A stretch of 64,000 nucleotides of DNA. Origin: Bedellia somnulentella. Taxonomy: Eukaryota > Arthropoda > Insecta > Lepidoptera > Bedelliidae. Made by a program: the position numbers and the translations under genes. The notes beneath the pieces are model-generated. The model made no database searches, was not told the origin of the DNA, and saw only the letters and a list, made by a program, of their open reading frames with translations. Below are positions 1 to 11,279 of the stretch, in pieces. Each line of letters opens with the position of its first letter. The stretch's first letter is position 1. The DNA lies in the NCBI GenBank assembly GCA_963576735.1, contig CAUYWD010000039.1:27917-91916 (forward strand), written 5' to 3'.

Positions 1-623
1 TTTTGTATTCGACTTCAATATTAGTTGTCGCTAATCCTGATAATCGAATGAAACCACTAATTAGTAACCGCTAACTTGTATTCGGTATGGTACTTACTTC
101 TACTGGGGGAAATAGCGTTAATTTACGCGCGAAACTAAAACGGCACGGCGCCATATTTATTTTAGTTCCCGCTGAAAGAGTTCAAACAAATAAAACTCAA
201 GTGTGTTGTTCATGTTATTGTCTTGTTTAACGTGCGCGTTACTTTTTTACTTATTTGCTTCTAATTCATTGCTAATAGAAAACTAGTGTTTACAATAGTT
301 TTGGTTTTCAAAAGTTATTTTGCTGATTCATTATATATTTTTTCAATACAACTACTTCTTTGCAATGCAGTGATGGACTTTTGAAGTGTTTTACGGAATA
401 TGTGAAAAAGACGGTTATTAAACTTTTTACTTGGATTGGATTACACAGTTTATATTGGACAGCTTAGCTTGATTTTGTTTTTTATCGGTTTACGGGATAT
501 GTGAAGAAGACTGTTATTGAATATTTTGCTTAGATTGGACTGTATTTTTTAACTAACCGTTTGTGCGTGTGTTTTGCCTACTAATACTATTGCTTTATTA
601 CTACTATATATTTTTTATTTACA

Positions 624-2535
624 ATGCCGCGACCAACAGTGAAAAAATCCATAGTATGGACCTTTTTTGACATATCAACAGATAAAAAAGAAGTTACTTG
701 CAAAATTTGCAAAAAAGCGTACGTTAATCATGGAAACACATCTAACTTCAAGGAGCACCTTAAACGTATGCATCCTATACAATATCAGTTGGAAGTAGAC
801 CAACGTGCAGGTCAACCCAATACAGCCAGTGCTTCCACACCAGTAAGTCATGGCAATGAGGCTCGATCAGAGATTCGAAGTCAGGGGACTTCGCATAGCC
901 AACTCCAACAACCAAATTCCCGAAGTACTCACGAAACCTGTAACACAGACGTACCACCTCCAGCAAAGAGGAAAAGAAAATTGCGACTATTTGCCTCAGA
1001 ACAAACAGCTGATTTAAGTCACGAGGCTACTGAACGTATCGATGAAGCCGTCGTTGGACTCATAGTCAAGGATTACCAACCACTGTCCATTGTTGAAGAT
1101 GAAGGTTTCTGCAATTTAGTACGGTTGCTCAATCCAAAATATACCCTACCATCGCGGAAAACATTGTCCGAGAAATTATTGCCGGCATATTATAGAAAGA
1201 AACAACAAGAGACCATTTCAGCTCTCCAAGATGTTGCTCATGTATCTCTTACTTCAGATTATTGGAAAGCAACCAACAGCAAATATTTTCTTAGTGTCAC
1301 AGCACATTACATATTTGAAGATAAACTGTGCTCCTCAAATTTGGCCACGAGAGAAGTCCACGGATCCCACACTTCTGCACACACAGCTGAAGTAATAACG
1401 GACATTTGCGATACGTGGGGCGTAAAGGAAAAAGTGGTTACAGTTGTTACCGATAATGCTGCCAACATGAAAAAGGCCGTTGTTGAAGACTTGAGAAAAC
1501 ACCACCACCCTTGTGTAGCCCACACCCTAAACTTGACGGTCAACGACGCGATCAACCAAAATCAAGAGCTCTTGGGTCTGCTAACAAAATGCCGAGCATT
1601 AGTAGCTCATTTCAAACAGAGTTCCGTTGCTGCGTATAAGCTCAGAGAGAAGCAGATCGACCTAAATCTACCTGAGCTTAAACTCAAGCAAGACATAGTG
1701 ACGAGGTGGAACTCCACATACCTAATGGTAGCACGACTCGTAGACACTAAGCAGCCCTTGACACTGGCTGTAGCCGATTTGGAACGAGCGCCGGAAAACC
1801 TGTCAGGTACAGACTGGGCAACTCTGACGGACTGCTTGCCTATCTTAAAGCCCTGTTTAGAATTAACTCAACTTCTTTCCGGACAGAAGTATGTCACCAT
1901 GTCCGCTGTCGTCCCATTAATTAGAGGACTGCAGTATACTCTTCGAAATATATTTCCAACAACTGATATAGGTGTAAGATTAAGAAGCTCTCTATCAGAG
2001 ATGTTTACACGGAGATTGGGCCACTTAGAAACCAACAAAATAGTAGCCAAGGCCACTATTTTAGACCCCAGGTTTAAAAAGGCAGGATTTGGTGTTGATG
2101 ATAACGCGCAAAACGCGCAACAATGGCTAATAGAAGAATTGGCTACCTTGGTTAGCCAAAGCCCAACAAGTTTAGAAACGCCAAATGTATTAGAAAGGCC
2201 TGCCAGTCAAGAAAATTCCTTGTGGGAAAACTCCTGCTTCACAGCGAATAGAATCGCCATCGACAGCGTCTTTCATCATGGTGAAACAGTTTTTAGAGTC
2301 AGGTTTGATTGAGAGGCACCAAGATCCATTAAAATATTGGTCTGAGCATGCTAGAATATTTCCAGCCTTATATAAAATGGCCAAAAAGTACCTTTCGATA
2401 CCAGCGACCTCTGTACCATCGGAAAGTTTATTTTCAAAAGCTGGTTACGTTTTAAATGAGCGCCGCAGTCGATTGTCTTCGAAAAAGTTAGACGAAATTA
2501 TGTTCCTTAATAGTCATATAAAGTTTAAGAAATAG
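624..2535 (+). pseudogene. hAT transposase (ZBED type), one frameshift
   Basis: The protein starts at 624 with an N-terminal BED zinc finger (residues about 8-55, CKIC and a downstream H-x4-H), a nuclear-localisation-like KRKRK near residue 115, and the RNase-H-like hAT core: TSDYWKA, then VVTDNAANMKKAV with a CVAHTLNL motif. The first frame stops at 2312. The C-terminal hAT dimerisation block (SIPATSVPSESLFSKAG, residues of the 2278-2535 segment) is in the next frame, so one indel lies at about 2240-2277. Length with both segments is about 640 aa, normal for the family. Transposase binds the element ends and excises it in the nucleus. It is single-exon. The lone frameshift suggests fairly recent inactivation, though an assembly error cannot be excluded. 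Confidence 0.85.
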
Positions 2536-2980
2536 TTATTTAAGTGATAGTCTAAGTTTTAACAAATTTACAAATATAATTTAGTTTTTTTTAAAAATGT
2601 ACACAATATGGTGTGTGTTTATATTATTATTTTCGTTATGTTTCGTTATATTTTCCCTTTGTTTTTTTATGTGTCATTTTTCTATGCACAATAATAATTT
2701 GGTAGAGCTCATTGACTGTTAATGTCGAAAAACTATACTTACCTCGTAATAATACTTAATTTCTTTTTTAAATAATATCAAACAAAAATTGAATCATCAA
2801 TAAACAAACTATAATCTTTGATGATTTTGATTGATTGATTTTATAAAAAAGTCACTTATGTTATGCCTTTTAAATGTATTTTTTTCAATATTAATTGGAA
2901 AAGAAAATATCAACAATGATATTTTTTATCATCAGCAAAAAATACTTTTCATGGAATCATTAAATATTAACAAAAATTAA

Positions 2981-3222
2981 GCTGTGTAGTGTCGGCTTAG
3001 AATAACACTACCCCATTTATTCCCGTGGGTGTAGGTAAGAGGTGACAATGGGTACTGTGACTTTTTAAGGTATTTTTGGGCGATGCGGTTTAGAGACCCG
3101 TCACCAACAACCTTTATTTTACTATCTTTTCTCCACTTAATTTCCAAAAGTGGCGGAGGAATTGCTAATTCCATAGCTCTGGCTACCCCTCGTAGGTATT
3201 TATAGACGTGAGCATATTTCCG
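2981..3222 (+). repeat. Interspersed repeat, copy 1
   Basis: This stretch shares most of its sequence with the reverse complement of 31255-31434 (for example CACCAACAACCTTTATTTTA and the words around 'gctctggctacccc'). It is therefore an interspersed repeat present twice in opposite orientation. It has no coding capacity. Similar 'GTAAGAGGCGACTAA' repeats are, from memory, common in moth and butterfly genomes. Confidence 0.6.
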
Positions 3223-3667
3223 TATTAACAAAATAACTGATAATAATAATTAAAAAATAACATTGTTGATATTAAGTTATGCAAATTGCTTGAAACTGAA
3301 ATATTTTTGAAGAATTTTATGTATTTCATTGTCATAGGGACGACTGTTTTTTGTTGATTATTTTTAGTTCTGATGTTTTATTGAGTAATAAGACTGCGAA
3401 CGGTACTGATTATTGATAATTTGTTGAAAAATTTTATATCCTTTTCATAAATATAGTTCATATTAATTTTCGAATCTTTTATTTAAAGACTAAACTATCC
3501 ACCGACGCTTTTATGCACGTTGACGAATGAGGTGGGCATTTGGTTTCATAGCTGCACGCAACTTTTTATGGTTTTACTTTCAACTCTTTGACATAAGGTT
3601 GATGTTGGGTTGGCTTGCCGCTAGAAAGTCGAAGTAAGCGACACTGAATCCCGAATACTTCCGATTT

Positions 3668-3845
3668 GCGGCGGGAGTGCCCGAGGCGACCAAATTAGTA
3701 TTAGTATGCTGCACCGGCTTGAATGATTTCCGAGTCGGCCCGATTCGCGGCGGAAGTACCCGAGTCGACCACATTAGTATTATATGCTGCACCTGCTTGA
3801 ATGATTTCCGAGTCGGCCCGAGTTGCGGCGGAGCGACACGAATCA
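3668..3845 (+). repeat. 79-bp tandem repeat, about 2.3 copies
   Basis: Units begin GCGGCGG at 3668, 3747 and 3825 (79, 78 and a partial unit). Each carries CTTGAATGATTTCCGAGTCG. The block is much more GC-rich than its surroundings and lies inside the 3' part of hAT-A, about 110 bp from its right end. It may be a subterminal transposase-binding repeat. Open frames on both strands here are by-products of the repeat. Confidence 0.8.
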
Positions 3846-4062
3846 ACAACGAACGATTGATTAGTCACTACTCTGGATGTCCAATTCGACTAAGTCGAAT
3901 GATGACCATAATCGAATGATTCCATTAGTATCATTCATAATCGCCCATCGCTAATTCAAAGTTTGGTTATCGTTTTGTTCGCGGCATCATATTTGTCTGT
4001 TACAAATATCTCTTATAATTCTAGTTTTTCGTGGTGAAAGTGTGTGTAAAACAGTGAAAACG

Positions 4063-5290
4063 ATGTCTAAGTAAGTGTTTTATCATATTACATTAAATAA
4101 TGACTTCTTACTATAGTTTTTTTTGCATTTATATTCGGTTATTCTTCTGAATTAATGATTTTAAGTGAGTTTGTTTGATGAAAAAATGATCACATTTCGG
4201 GTTAAATAGAAAGAATCTACTTTAAAACTATGTATTAAAGAAGGTATTTAGTAATTAATCTTTGCATATCACTTATCCAATTAGTGTAATCGCTCAAATT
4301 TAAAATTTCTTCAAAAATCTCATGCGATGTTCGTGTTTAATTATTGTAACCGCCATTTTATTTGAAATTCAAATTATTTCAAATGACGAAACTCTAAGAT
4401 AGATAAGACTTTAACCGACTTGAAAAAATTAAAAGGTGTTATTTTCTAGAGTTCGTTTTAATTAATTATTTAGCTTAATAATAATAATATCCAAATTGGC
4501 AGTCCATACAAGATGGCGGATAGGATATCTTTTCGTGCATTTTTACAATATGAGTATTAAATGAAAGGGTTTGTTAAGAATTAAACAGAATTTAAAATAT
4601 TGTCATTGGGATTGCATCAGTGGCTTTATTGCTTTTTGTTTTGCTTAGCAATGCTAGTGGTTCAGTGGCGGGCAGAGGGCGAGGTGCCCGAAGAGGCCGT
4701 GGTTCAGCAGGGAAGGTTGCTGACGTTTCTTCACCAGCATCTTCTTCTTCAGGGTATGTCAGAGTCATATTTTATCGATCATTTTTTATACTTTTTTTTA
4801 AATTGCTTTGAACGGCTTTTTTTGCATAGTGTGGGCTCTGGTACAAGAGGTAGCCGATGCGGTGGCAGTGGTGTGGGAAAGAAAAGGCCGTCGACTGGGA
4901 AAGAGTAAGTTTTTTTTTTTGCGCAGTTATTTTGTAAGTTATTTGTTAGGTTTAATTTATTTACAAAATTTTTAGATAAGTTACTACTGTATGAATGTTT
5001 TTTTTATATTCATTTAAAAAAAGAGAAAAGTTATAGGAGCGCCATTGAAGAATAAACGGAAATAGGATAGAGTTGAGGGGTTGACTTTTTTCTAAAAATA
5101 GACGCGTCGGGATGACTAGTGTAGGTCGTTTTGTGAATAATTGAAAAAAGAGAAAACTTGTAAAAAACGTAACTGTGTTGGGAAAATAAACCGACTATCT
5201 TTTGAACCTGACTTTTATTAAAGAGCTCGTTATACAATATATTATAACAATTCAGAGGTGGAATATCTACGCAATACGGAGCTGAACGCG
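4063..5290 (+). CDS. Arg/Gly-rich host protein, N-terminal part (4 exons)
   Basis: Four exons join in frame with consensus splice sites: 4063-4070 (ATG TCT AA then GTAAGT), 4649-4753 (after a T-rich tract and AG, ending before GTATGT), 4830-4904 (after CATAG, ending before GTAAGT) and the 35-nt exon 5256-5290 (after TTCAG, ending before GTGAGT). They encode 74 residues beginning MSNNASGSVAGRGRGARRGRG, then a Ser run, a second Gly/Arg/Lys stretch, and EGGISTQYGAER. The coding phase is kept over all three introns, which is unlikely by chance. RG/RGG-like tails usually bind RNA or nucleic acid, but I do not recognise the gene. The next exon is not found: hAT-B lies 82 bp downstream, within the following intron. 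hAT-A ends about 110 bp upstream of the ATG. Confidence 0.6.
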
Positions 5291-5372
5291 GTGAGTACCA
5301 TATTATAATGTCTTAATATTTAAAAATGTAGTCTAAAAGCATGATTCATGAGTTTGTATTTTGGTTTTGTGT

Positions 5373-5640
5373 TAGTGTTGCCGATCGATAGCCCACTATC
5401 GATAGCCTTTCGATAGACTATCGATACTTTATACAAAAACAATAGTATCGATAGTTATCGATAGTGTCGATACTATCGATACAATCGATCTCTCTTTTAG
5501 TGCAATACTATCGGTAAACCACAATACTATCGATAGTATCGATAGTATTGTGTTTCAATATTACATGACTATCGATAGTATCGATTCTATCGATACTATC
5601 GATAGTTTTGTTCAATCGATTGTTACTTTTTTATCAATAG
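5373..5640 (+). repeat. hAT-B left terminal repeat, TATCGATA-rich
   Basis: The sequence starts TAGTGTTGCC and then consists largely of the self-palindromic words ATCGAT/TATCGATA in close succession. Landmarks shared with the right end include ACTATCGGT plus AACCACAATAC. The dense palindromes are likely transposase-binding sites and may form hairpins. Confidence 0.9.
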
Positions 5641-5894
5641 TATTGATTGCATTTATACTAGCAGGTCGGTAGGTTGAACAGGAGTTAGTACCGACAGCTA
5701 ATTTTAGTTATTATACTAGTACTTCTCTACCTGTCGTACACAATCGGATATCTTGTTTATTACATGTGTGTAGTGGGTAGATAAAAAAAGTGTTCAATCT
5801 CATTTGGTCGTTTTATCTGGGTAATATTAGTTGTACGTGTATTCTGGTGATCGGCGTTGTATCAGATTGTGTTTTTTATAAATAAAAATATAAA

Positions 5895-8800
5895 ATGGAT
5901 TCAATTATTTCTGAGAGTGAACCAAATAAAAGGAAATCGTTGATGTGGAATTTTTTTGATAGAAAAACCGACGGTGATACTAATAAAGTTATATGTAACA
6001 TTTGCAAGGCTGAATTTAAGTACTGTTATAATACCAGCAACATGAAAGATCATTTAAGGCGCAAACATTCAGATGTTTTAATAAGTTCCCCGCCATCTTC
6101 TCACTGCAGTGAAAATCGTGTAGAAAATGTTAAAAATCAGCAAGAAACATATTCTGTAAATTCAAGTAGGAAAAAAATGCTTGATATGAAATTTGCAAGA
6201 ATGGTAGCGATTGATATGGAGCCTCTGCGTTTTTCCGAGCATGAAGGATTGAAGAAGTTTGTCAAAGCACTTGATAGTAGATATGAAATGCCTGGAAGGA
6301 CTACCCTGAGTACCAAACTCTTACCGAAATTATATGCAGAAATGAAAATTAAGTTATTTGATATACTTAAAAATGTAAATCATTTGGCTATCACCACTGA
6401 CGCATGGACATCAACAAGTAATGAGGGGATTCTGGCAGTGACTGCACATTTCATATTCAAAATGCAGCTGCAATCTGTTCTATTAGCGGCAGTAGTGTTA
6501 CAAGGTCATCACAACGCGGAAAACATAGCTACTGTGAGTAATTGTTTTGATATATTTATTAAATAGGTACATCCAACGAATTAGTAATTATATAGAAACA
6601 TAACTCCGTCAAAAAATGGTTCATCAAAAAGTAGTACAAATGGGCGGGGCGATAAAAGTAGTACTCAAAAGATCCTGCTCGCACTCGCACAGTTGGACAT
6701 TGCCGTTTCACTCGAACGTTTAACGTTCTAAATAAAGATGTACCTGAAATGAGTATATGTGATAACTGAAATCCGGCTTTGCAATTCTGTCAAGTAATTT
6801 GTTTAGTCTTGTCAGAATTGTCAATTTCATTGCTTGACTTTGGAACCATTTTTCGGTGGACTTTGTATGGGAGTTATATTTCTATATAATTACTAATTCG
6901 TTGGGTACATCCAATGATATTATATATAAGCTGAAGTAGATGCGTCTTAGAGCGCTCACCCATGGCAATCGAAAAACAAGGTAATTCCCTTGTTTGTCTT
7001 TAGTTGCTTACGCATCTGTCATTCATTACGCATGCCAAAATATGTAACTATCCCTTATTCACTTAAATGTTTACTATTGTGCTTGCTCTGTCTTTCGTGC
7101 ATACTAACCGACCACGGCAAGTTGACCAGAGATCTATTATATATAATAGTGTATTACTGTAGTAATGCCAAAAAGGAAATGCGTTTTGTACTGTTAGAAC
7201 TTGTCTATTAGTATATGTCATTGGGTACATCTATTTATTTTATTACACTATAAATGAATCGATGACAAAAATGCTTGGTTATGAGTTGCTCAGCTTAGTA
7301 GTACTATAAATATATAGATGGTTATTTATGGATTTGTTAGTATGGATTGTCTCATGTGTGCAGGGTGAACATTATTGTTTTTTTATTTATTCTTTATATG
7401 TTCTTATCCAGGGCTCCATGACCCAGTCTGTAGTATAGTCTTAGGCCATTTGTATACTCATATTTTATAAAAAAAGTCTACTGTTGAGTTTTTAATATTT
7501 CTTCTCAGCAGATACCATTTAGAAAGTACTGGTAGATTAATTTTTGACGTGTAAGAGCGTCCATTGTGACCTACTTACTGAATAAATAATTTCATTTAAA
7601 AGAAATTATAAGAAAATTTTATGATGAAATAGCATTTTTAGAAACTGACAAGACAGACGTTTTAGATTTTGTTTCAATGGGTCGTTTTCCAAAGCCGTTC
7701 CTCCAGTAGTATTCTAAACTGTCGACAGATGGCCAGGTGAATCGATAATAAGTGAAAAAAATAATTTCAGGTCATTGCGTCGGTTTTGGATGGTTGGCAA
7801 TGCCGAAATAAAGTTGTGATTATGGTAACCGACAACGCTTCAACAATGACAAAAGCGGCAGAGATATTGAAAATAAGACACTTACCATGTTTCGCCCACT
7901 CTTTAAATTTGGTAATAAAACATACTTTTCTGGACCCACAATTCATTCTTTTAAAAGACTTGGTAGATAAATGTAAGGCAATAATTTCATTTTTTAAGCA
8001 TAGTACATTAGCTACAGACCAATTAAAATCCATACAAAATGATTTGAAAAAGACTCATTTAAAACCTATTCAAAGTGTGGACACAAGGTGGAATAGTACA
8101 TACGAAATGATGAAGCGGATTGGTGAAATCAGAGATGAATTAACACTTACTATATCTAAAAATTTGAATGCGCCAAAAAATCTTACAGATGATGAATACA
8201 AATTTTTAGAGGAAGTGGTAAAAATATTACAGCCATTTCAAGAGTGTACAGAAGCTGTGTCGGGGGACACATACGCAACTATTTCTATGATAATACCTTT
8301 GATAAAAGGTTTATTGTTACGTTTCGCTCAACTGGACAAAGAAGTGTTATTGGAATCCAGCAGAATAGTCCTTGAAACAATAAAAAACCTTATTGTGGCG
8401 AGAATAAAACCTTATGAATGCCGGAATCCTTGCATAATAGCCACACTTCTCAACCCTCATTTTAAAAAACAGGGTTTTAAAACGGATACAGAAATTGAAA
8501 GAGCATTTAACGTGGTACAAAAAGAATATTCTTCTTACTTGATAACAGACAACAGAAACATATCCAAATCAGACCTTGCGGAAGCTGGGACGTCAAAAGG
8601 AGTAACAGTACGGACTAAAAAACCGAAGTTGAATTTACTTTCTTACCTTCAAGACTCACATTCCACGTCCTCTAGCTCCACTGCAGACGCAATCATTGAT
8701 ATCAAACAGTACCTTTCTAAACCAATCATAGATACAACAGAATATCCAATAGAATTTTGGTGTCATAGTCGAAACAATTTAAAATACATTGCTTTAAAAT

Positions 8801-8952
8801 ATCTGACTATCCCTGCAACCTCCGCGCCGGCTGAGAGATTGTTTTCGCAGGCCGGGCAAGTTATAGTTGATCGTCGAAATCGTTTAAGCGGAGAGCGCAT
8901 AAATGAACTGCTTTTTATCATACAAAATCACACACTGTTGGATCAGGCATAG
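5895..8952 (+). CDS. hAT-B transposase, spliced and intact (606 aa)
   Basis: Exon 1 is 5895-6533 and exon 2 is 7771-8952. The intron begins GTGAGTA and ends ATTTCAG, and joining gives 607 codons including the stop with no interruption. Domains: BED zinc finger at residues about 13-60 (CNIC then H-x4-H), the first catalytic region TTDAWTS, the split RNase-H fold continuing in exon 2 with MVTDNASTMTKAA and CFAHSLNL, a LLNPHFKKQGF block, and the C-terminal dimerisation region TIPATSAPAERLFSQAG. This enzyme would cut and paste hAT-B in the nucleus. The intron falls in the middle of the catalytic domain and has been enlarged by two MITEs. Its 5' leader follows the left GATA array, which may supply the promoter. 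Confidence 0.93.
6574..6903. mobile_element. hAT-type MITE 1 in the transposase intron
   Basis: A 330-bp element with long inverted ends starting CAACGAATTAGTAATTATAT on each side. It is flanked by GGTACATC at 6566-6573 and 6904-6911 (8 bp). There is no coding capacity. Confidence 0.88.
6912..7223. mobile_element. hAT-type MITE 2, abutting MITE 1
   Basis: A 312-bp element with shorter inverted ends (CAATGATAT... and, inverted, CAATGACAT...), flanked by the same 8-mer GGTACATC at 6904-6911 and 7224-7231. It shares the 6904-6911 copy with MITE 1. Its terminus (CAAYGA) resembles MITE 1 but the body differs. It is non-coding. The rest of the intron, 7232-7770, shows nothing recognisable. Confidence 0.8.
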
Positions 8953-9516
8953 AAATTTTTAAACGTCATACATTTTTTCTTATTTTTTTTTTGTGACGAA
9001 CATTTTATAAATCTTTAAATCCTAAGTCAAATCATTTTAACATTATCATGTTAACATGGATGATTCATCCAGGCATGTCATTAACAAAATAAAAAAAAAA
9101 TGCTGCTTAAAGTCAAAATTTATGTGAAATTAAAATTCAAAACGCACCACAATTACCTCAAAATGGTGGCGCTTTTCCCTCCATCGTGCGTGATGCCTCA
9201 TAGTTTTTACTAAGTCTACACAATTTTTTAATTCTTCAGCTATCCAGTGGTATAAATACATTTTGTGTGGAGATGATAGATGTGTACTGCAACACCAAAA
9301 TCAGTTTTTGGGTTGACAACCAGTATGGAACCAATTTCAAAGACGTATTCAAGTCAAGAAAAAAGGATAATAAATCAAAACTAATCGACAAAAAAAAAGT
9401 TTTTATCGTTTATTTGCTCAGTATTGATCAGTAATATTGTTGCGGATAAAAAGGTGGCTAATCAGTAGCGTATTAATTAACATAAAATCAAATCAAAGGG
9501 AGACAAATTATTAGTT

Positions 9517-10737
9517 TTATTGTTTTTTCACTTGATCACGATGTTTATGTTTCAATGAATCTATATAATTAAGTATGTTGATGTAAGCTTTAGAACGCAT
9601 ACACGGTGGCAAAAATTGTAGCTCGCCAATTAGAAGATTTCCAAAATAATAATTTCTTTTGTCAAGATCTGTTTCGCAAATACAATCAACACAAATGCTA
9701 TTTGTTTTATTTTCTTCCTCTTTGTCACTTGTTATTATTTCATCTTCTTGTTGCTCTATAATGTTATTACACTCTTTATCAGAATCCATAGTGTTATTAC
9801 ACTCTTTTTCTTCAATTGGGGATATATAATTGCCTTTTCTGGCCCGTGTGCTGCAATCATTTAACTCTGATTCTGATATCGATGAATCTTTTGTAGTTGT
9901 TTTGTAACGTATCTTTGAGGGCCATAGTATAGATTGAGAGTAATCGTAGTCTTCTTTATCTGATTCAATATATTTTATTTTTTCTAAAAAAAAAATTAAA
10001 TTTATCTATACTAATGTTATAAAGAGATAGATTTGACTGTTTTTTGCATTTAATAGGCTCCAAAACTACTGAACAGGTTGATGCGAAAAAAACAGAGCGA
10101 TTGTAGGGAGGAGGGGAAGGTAATAGGAGGAGAAGAGGGGAGGCGTAAGGTGAAGAGACGGGAGAGGGATGAGAGGAAGGGAGGGCGGTAAAGGGAGAGC
10201 TTCGAGGAGGATGGGAGAAGGAAAGGTGATGGGAGAAAGGAGATTGGGGGCAGTAAAAGTTAGATTTTTTTTTATATTGTTAAAAGCGCGGGCGAAACCG
10301 CGGTCAAACACTAACGCTAGACACTAAACTTTGGACGGCCACGACCACGATCAGTGGCCGCAACCACCAGATTAACTAAAGAAACCATATGAAGTAATAT
10401 TAACGTCACGCACTTGGCCGCAACGGCCAAACTGTACTACTGGTCGTGATTGTGGCTGTCTAGTGCGCTAGGTAACTAAGTCAATGTAACCGAATCGAAG
10501 GCCGAAGCGAGGGCGAATCTCTAAAACATATTTTTTTAAAACTAAAAATGTATTATGAAAACAATCAAGGTAAATATATTAAAACATACGAGACTGCGAT
10601 TCTACAGCATCTTCTGTGAAGAATGGTTGGCTGTCTGATGAATCTGAAAGTATAAATAATTACAAAATATGTATCTGTGTGTTATTTGCCTATTTTAACA
10701 AATTAGTTTAAATAAATAATTCTTTCTACTTACCCAT
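9517..10737 (-). CDS. BESS-like protein carried by hAT-B (174 aa)
   Basis: Three minus-strand exons join exactly to 175 codons including the stop: 10737-10734 (ATGG, then GTAAGT), 10643-10590 (after CTTTCAG, before GTATGT) and 9983-9517 (after TTTTAG). The protein starts MDSSDSQPFFTEDAVESQS and continues with an acidic, Ser/Lys-rich, probably disordered middle. It ends with YYFGNLLIGELQFLPPCMRS, whose spacing of aromatic and Leu residues matches the BESS motif (protein-interaction motif of insect MADF-BESS regulators). No MADF domain is present. The start codon sits 20 bp inside the right GATA terminal array, which may act as promoter. It could be a transposition cofactor, repressor or captured host gene. 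Intact frame and good splice sites support function; the BESS assignment is by eye. Confidence 0.75.
10005..10320 (+). mobile_element. Non-autonomous Helitron in the BESS gene intron
   Basis: It starts TCTATACTAATGTTATAAAG and ends after a GC-rich hairpin (GCGGGCGAAACCGCGG) with CTAG. These are the 5' TC and 3' hairpin-CTRR signatures of insect Helitrons. Between about 10100 and 10255 the plus strand is almost entirely purine. No Rep/helicase gene is present. Confidence 0.7.
10337..10457. repeat. Small imperfect inverted repeat
   Basis: GGCCACGACCACGATCAGT at 10337-10355 pairs imperfectly with ACTGGTCGTGATTGTGGCT at 10439-10457. It is probably a remnant foldback or MITE next to the Helitron, within the BESS gene intron. 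Confidence 0.5.
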
Positions 10738-10757
10738 TTTGCATATTCGCAAAAAAA

Positions 10758-11000
10758 ATCGATAGTTATGTTATATTGAAAAGCGATAGTATCGATAGTA
10801 TCGATACCATCGATAGTTAAGTAATATCGAAAAGTGATAGTATCGATGTATTGTGGTTAACCGATAGTATTCCAATAAAAGACAGATCGATAGTATCGAT
10901 ATTATCGATAATATCGATACTATCGATAGGGCTATCGATATTATGGTGTTTTTAGATTAAAACTATCGATAGTAAAACTATCGATAGTTTGGCAACACTA
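10758..11000 (-). repeat. hAT-B right terminal repeat, TATCGATA-rich
   Basis: Read from 11000 inward, it begins TAGTGTTGCC and then carries the same succession of ATCGAT palindromes and the ACTATCGGTTAACCACAATA landmark as the left end. The match is clear but not perfect. Confidence 0.9.
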
Positions 11001-11279
11001 TTTTGTGTCATGGATGTACAATAATGATTAATAAATAATCTCAAAACATACTTATTAAGTAAACAGGCATTAAATATTCCGAAATCTTTTGCGTATGTAG
11101 TGGTATACGAATCGTGAGTTGGTCAAAATGGCTGATGAATTGGTGTGATTAAGGTTACGAATTGGCGTCGAAATAATATCTCGTTTTCATTATTTTTATT
11201 TTCATATTTTGGTTTATATAATTTGTAGTTTTAATATTGTAATTTTTATAAGTATTATCTTATAGTTTTAGGAATTTAA

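Larger units (their letters stand above)
1..3953 (+). mobile_element. hAT transposon A (left end uncertain)
   Basis: A BED-finger transposase gene lies inside. The right end is placed at 3953 because the reverse complement there starts TAGCGATGGGCGATTATGAA, which looks like a hAT terminus. A related motif (ATAATCGAATGA followed by CACTAAT) lies at about 38-60, so the left end is probably within the first 30 bases, but I could not define a matching 8-bp duplication. The 3' half holds an unrelated interspersed repeat (about 2981-3222) and a 79-bp tandem repeat. The remaining non-coding sequence is AT-rich with nothing recognisable. Confidence 0.6.
5365..11008. mobile_element. hAT transposon B, complete, two genes
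   Basis: The element runs 5373-11000 (5,628 bp) between perfect 8-bp direct repeats TTTTGTGT (5365-5372 and 11001-11008), the hAT hallmark. Both ends begin TAGTGTTGCC when read inward, followed by about 240-270 bp of GATA-rich inverted terminal sequence. Inside are a spliced transposase gene on the plus strand and a spliced BESS-like gene on the minus strand, with convergent 3' ends at 8952 and 9517. Two small MITEs lie in the transposase intron, and a Helitron plus a small inverted repeat lie in the other gene's intron. Both genes are open, so this copy looks young. Confidence 0.95.

Noticed and set aside
3580..3919. Overlapping frames on both strands
   Set aside because: Produced by the 79-bp tandem repeat; no motif.
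6990..7211. Short hydrophobic frame
   Set aside because: Lies within MITE 2 in the transposase intron, with no family match.
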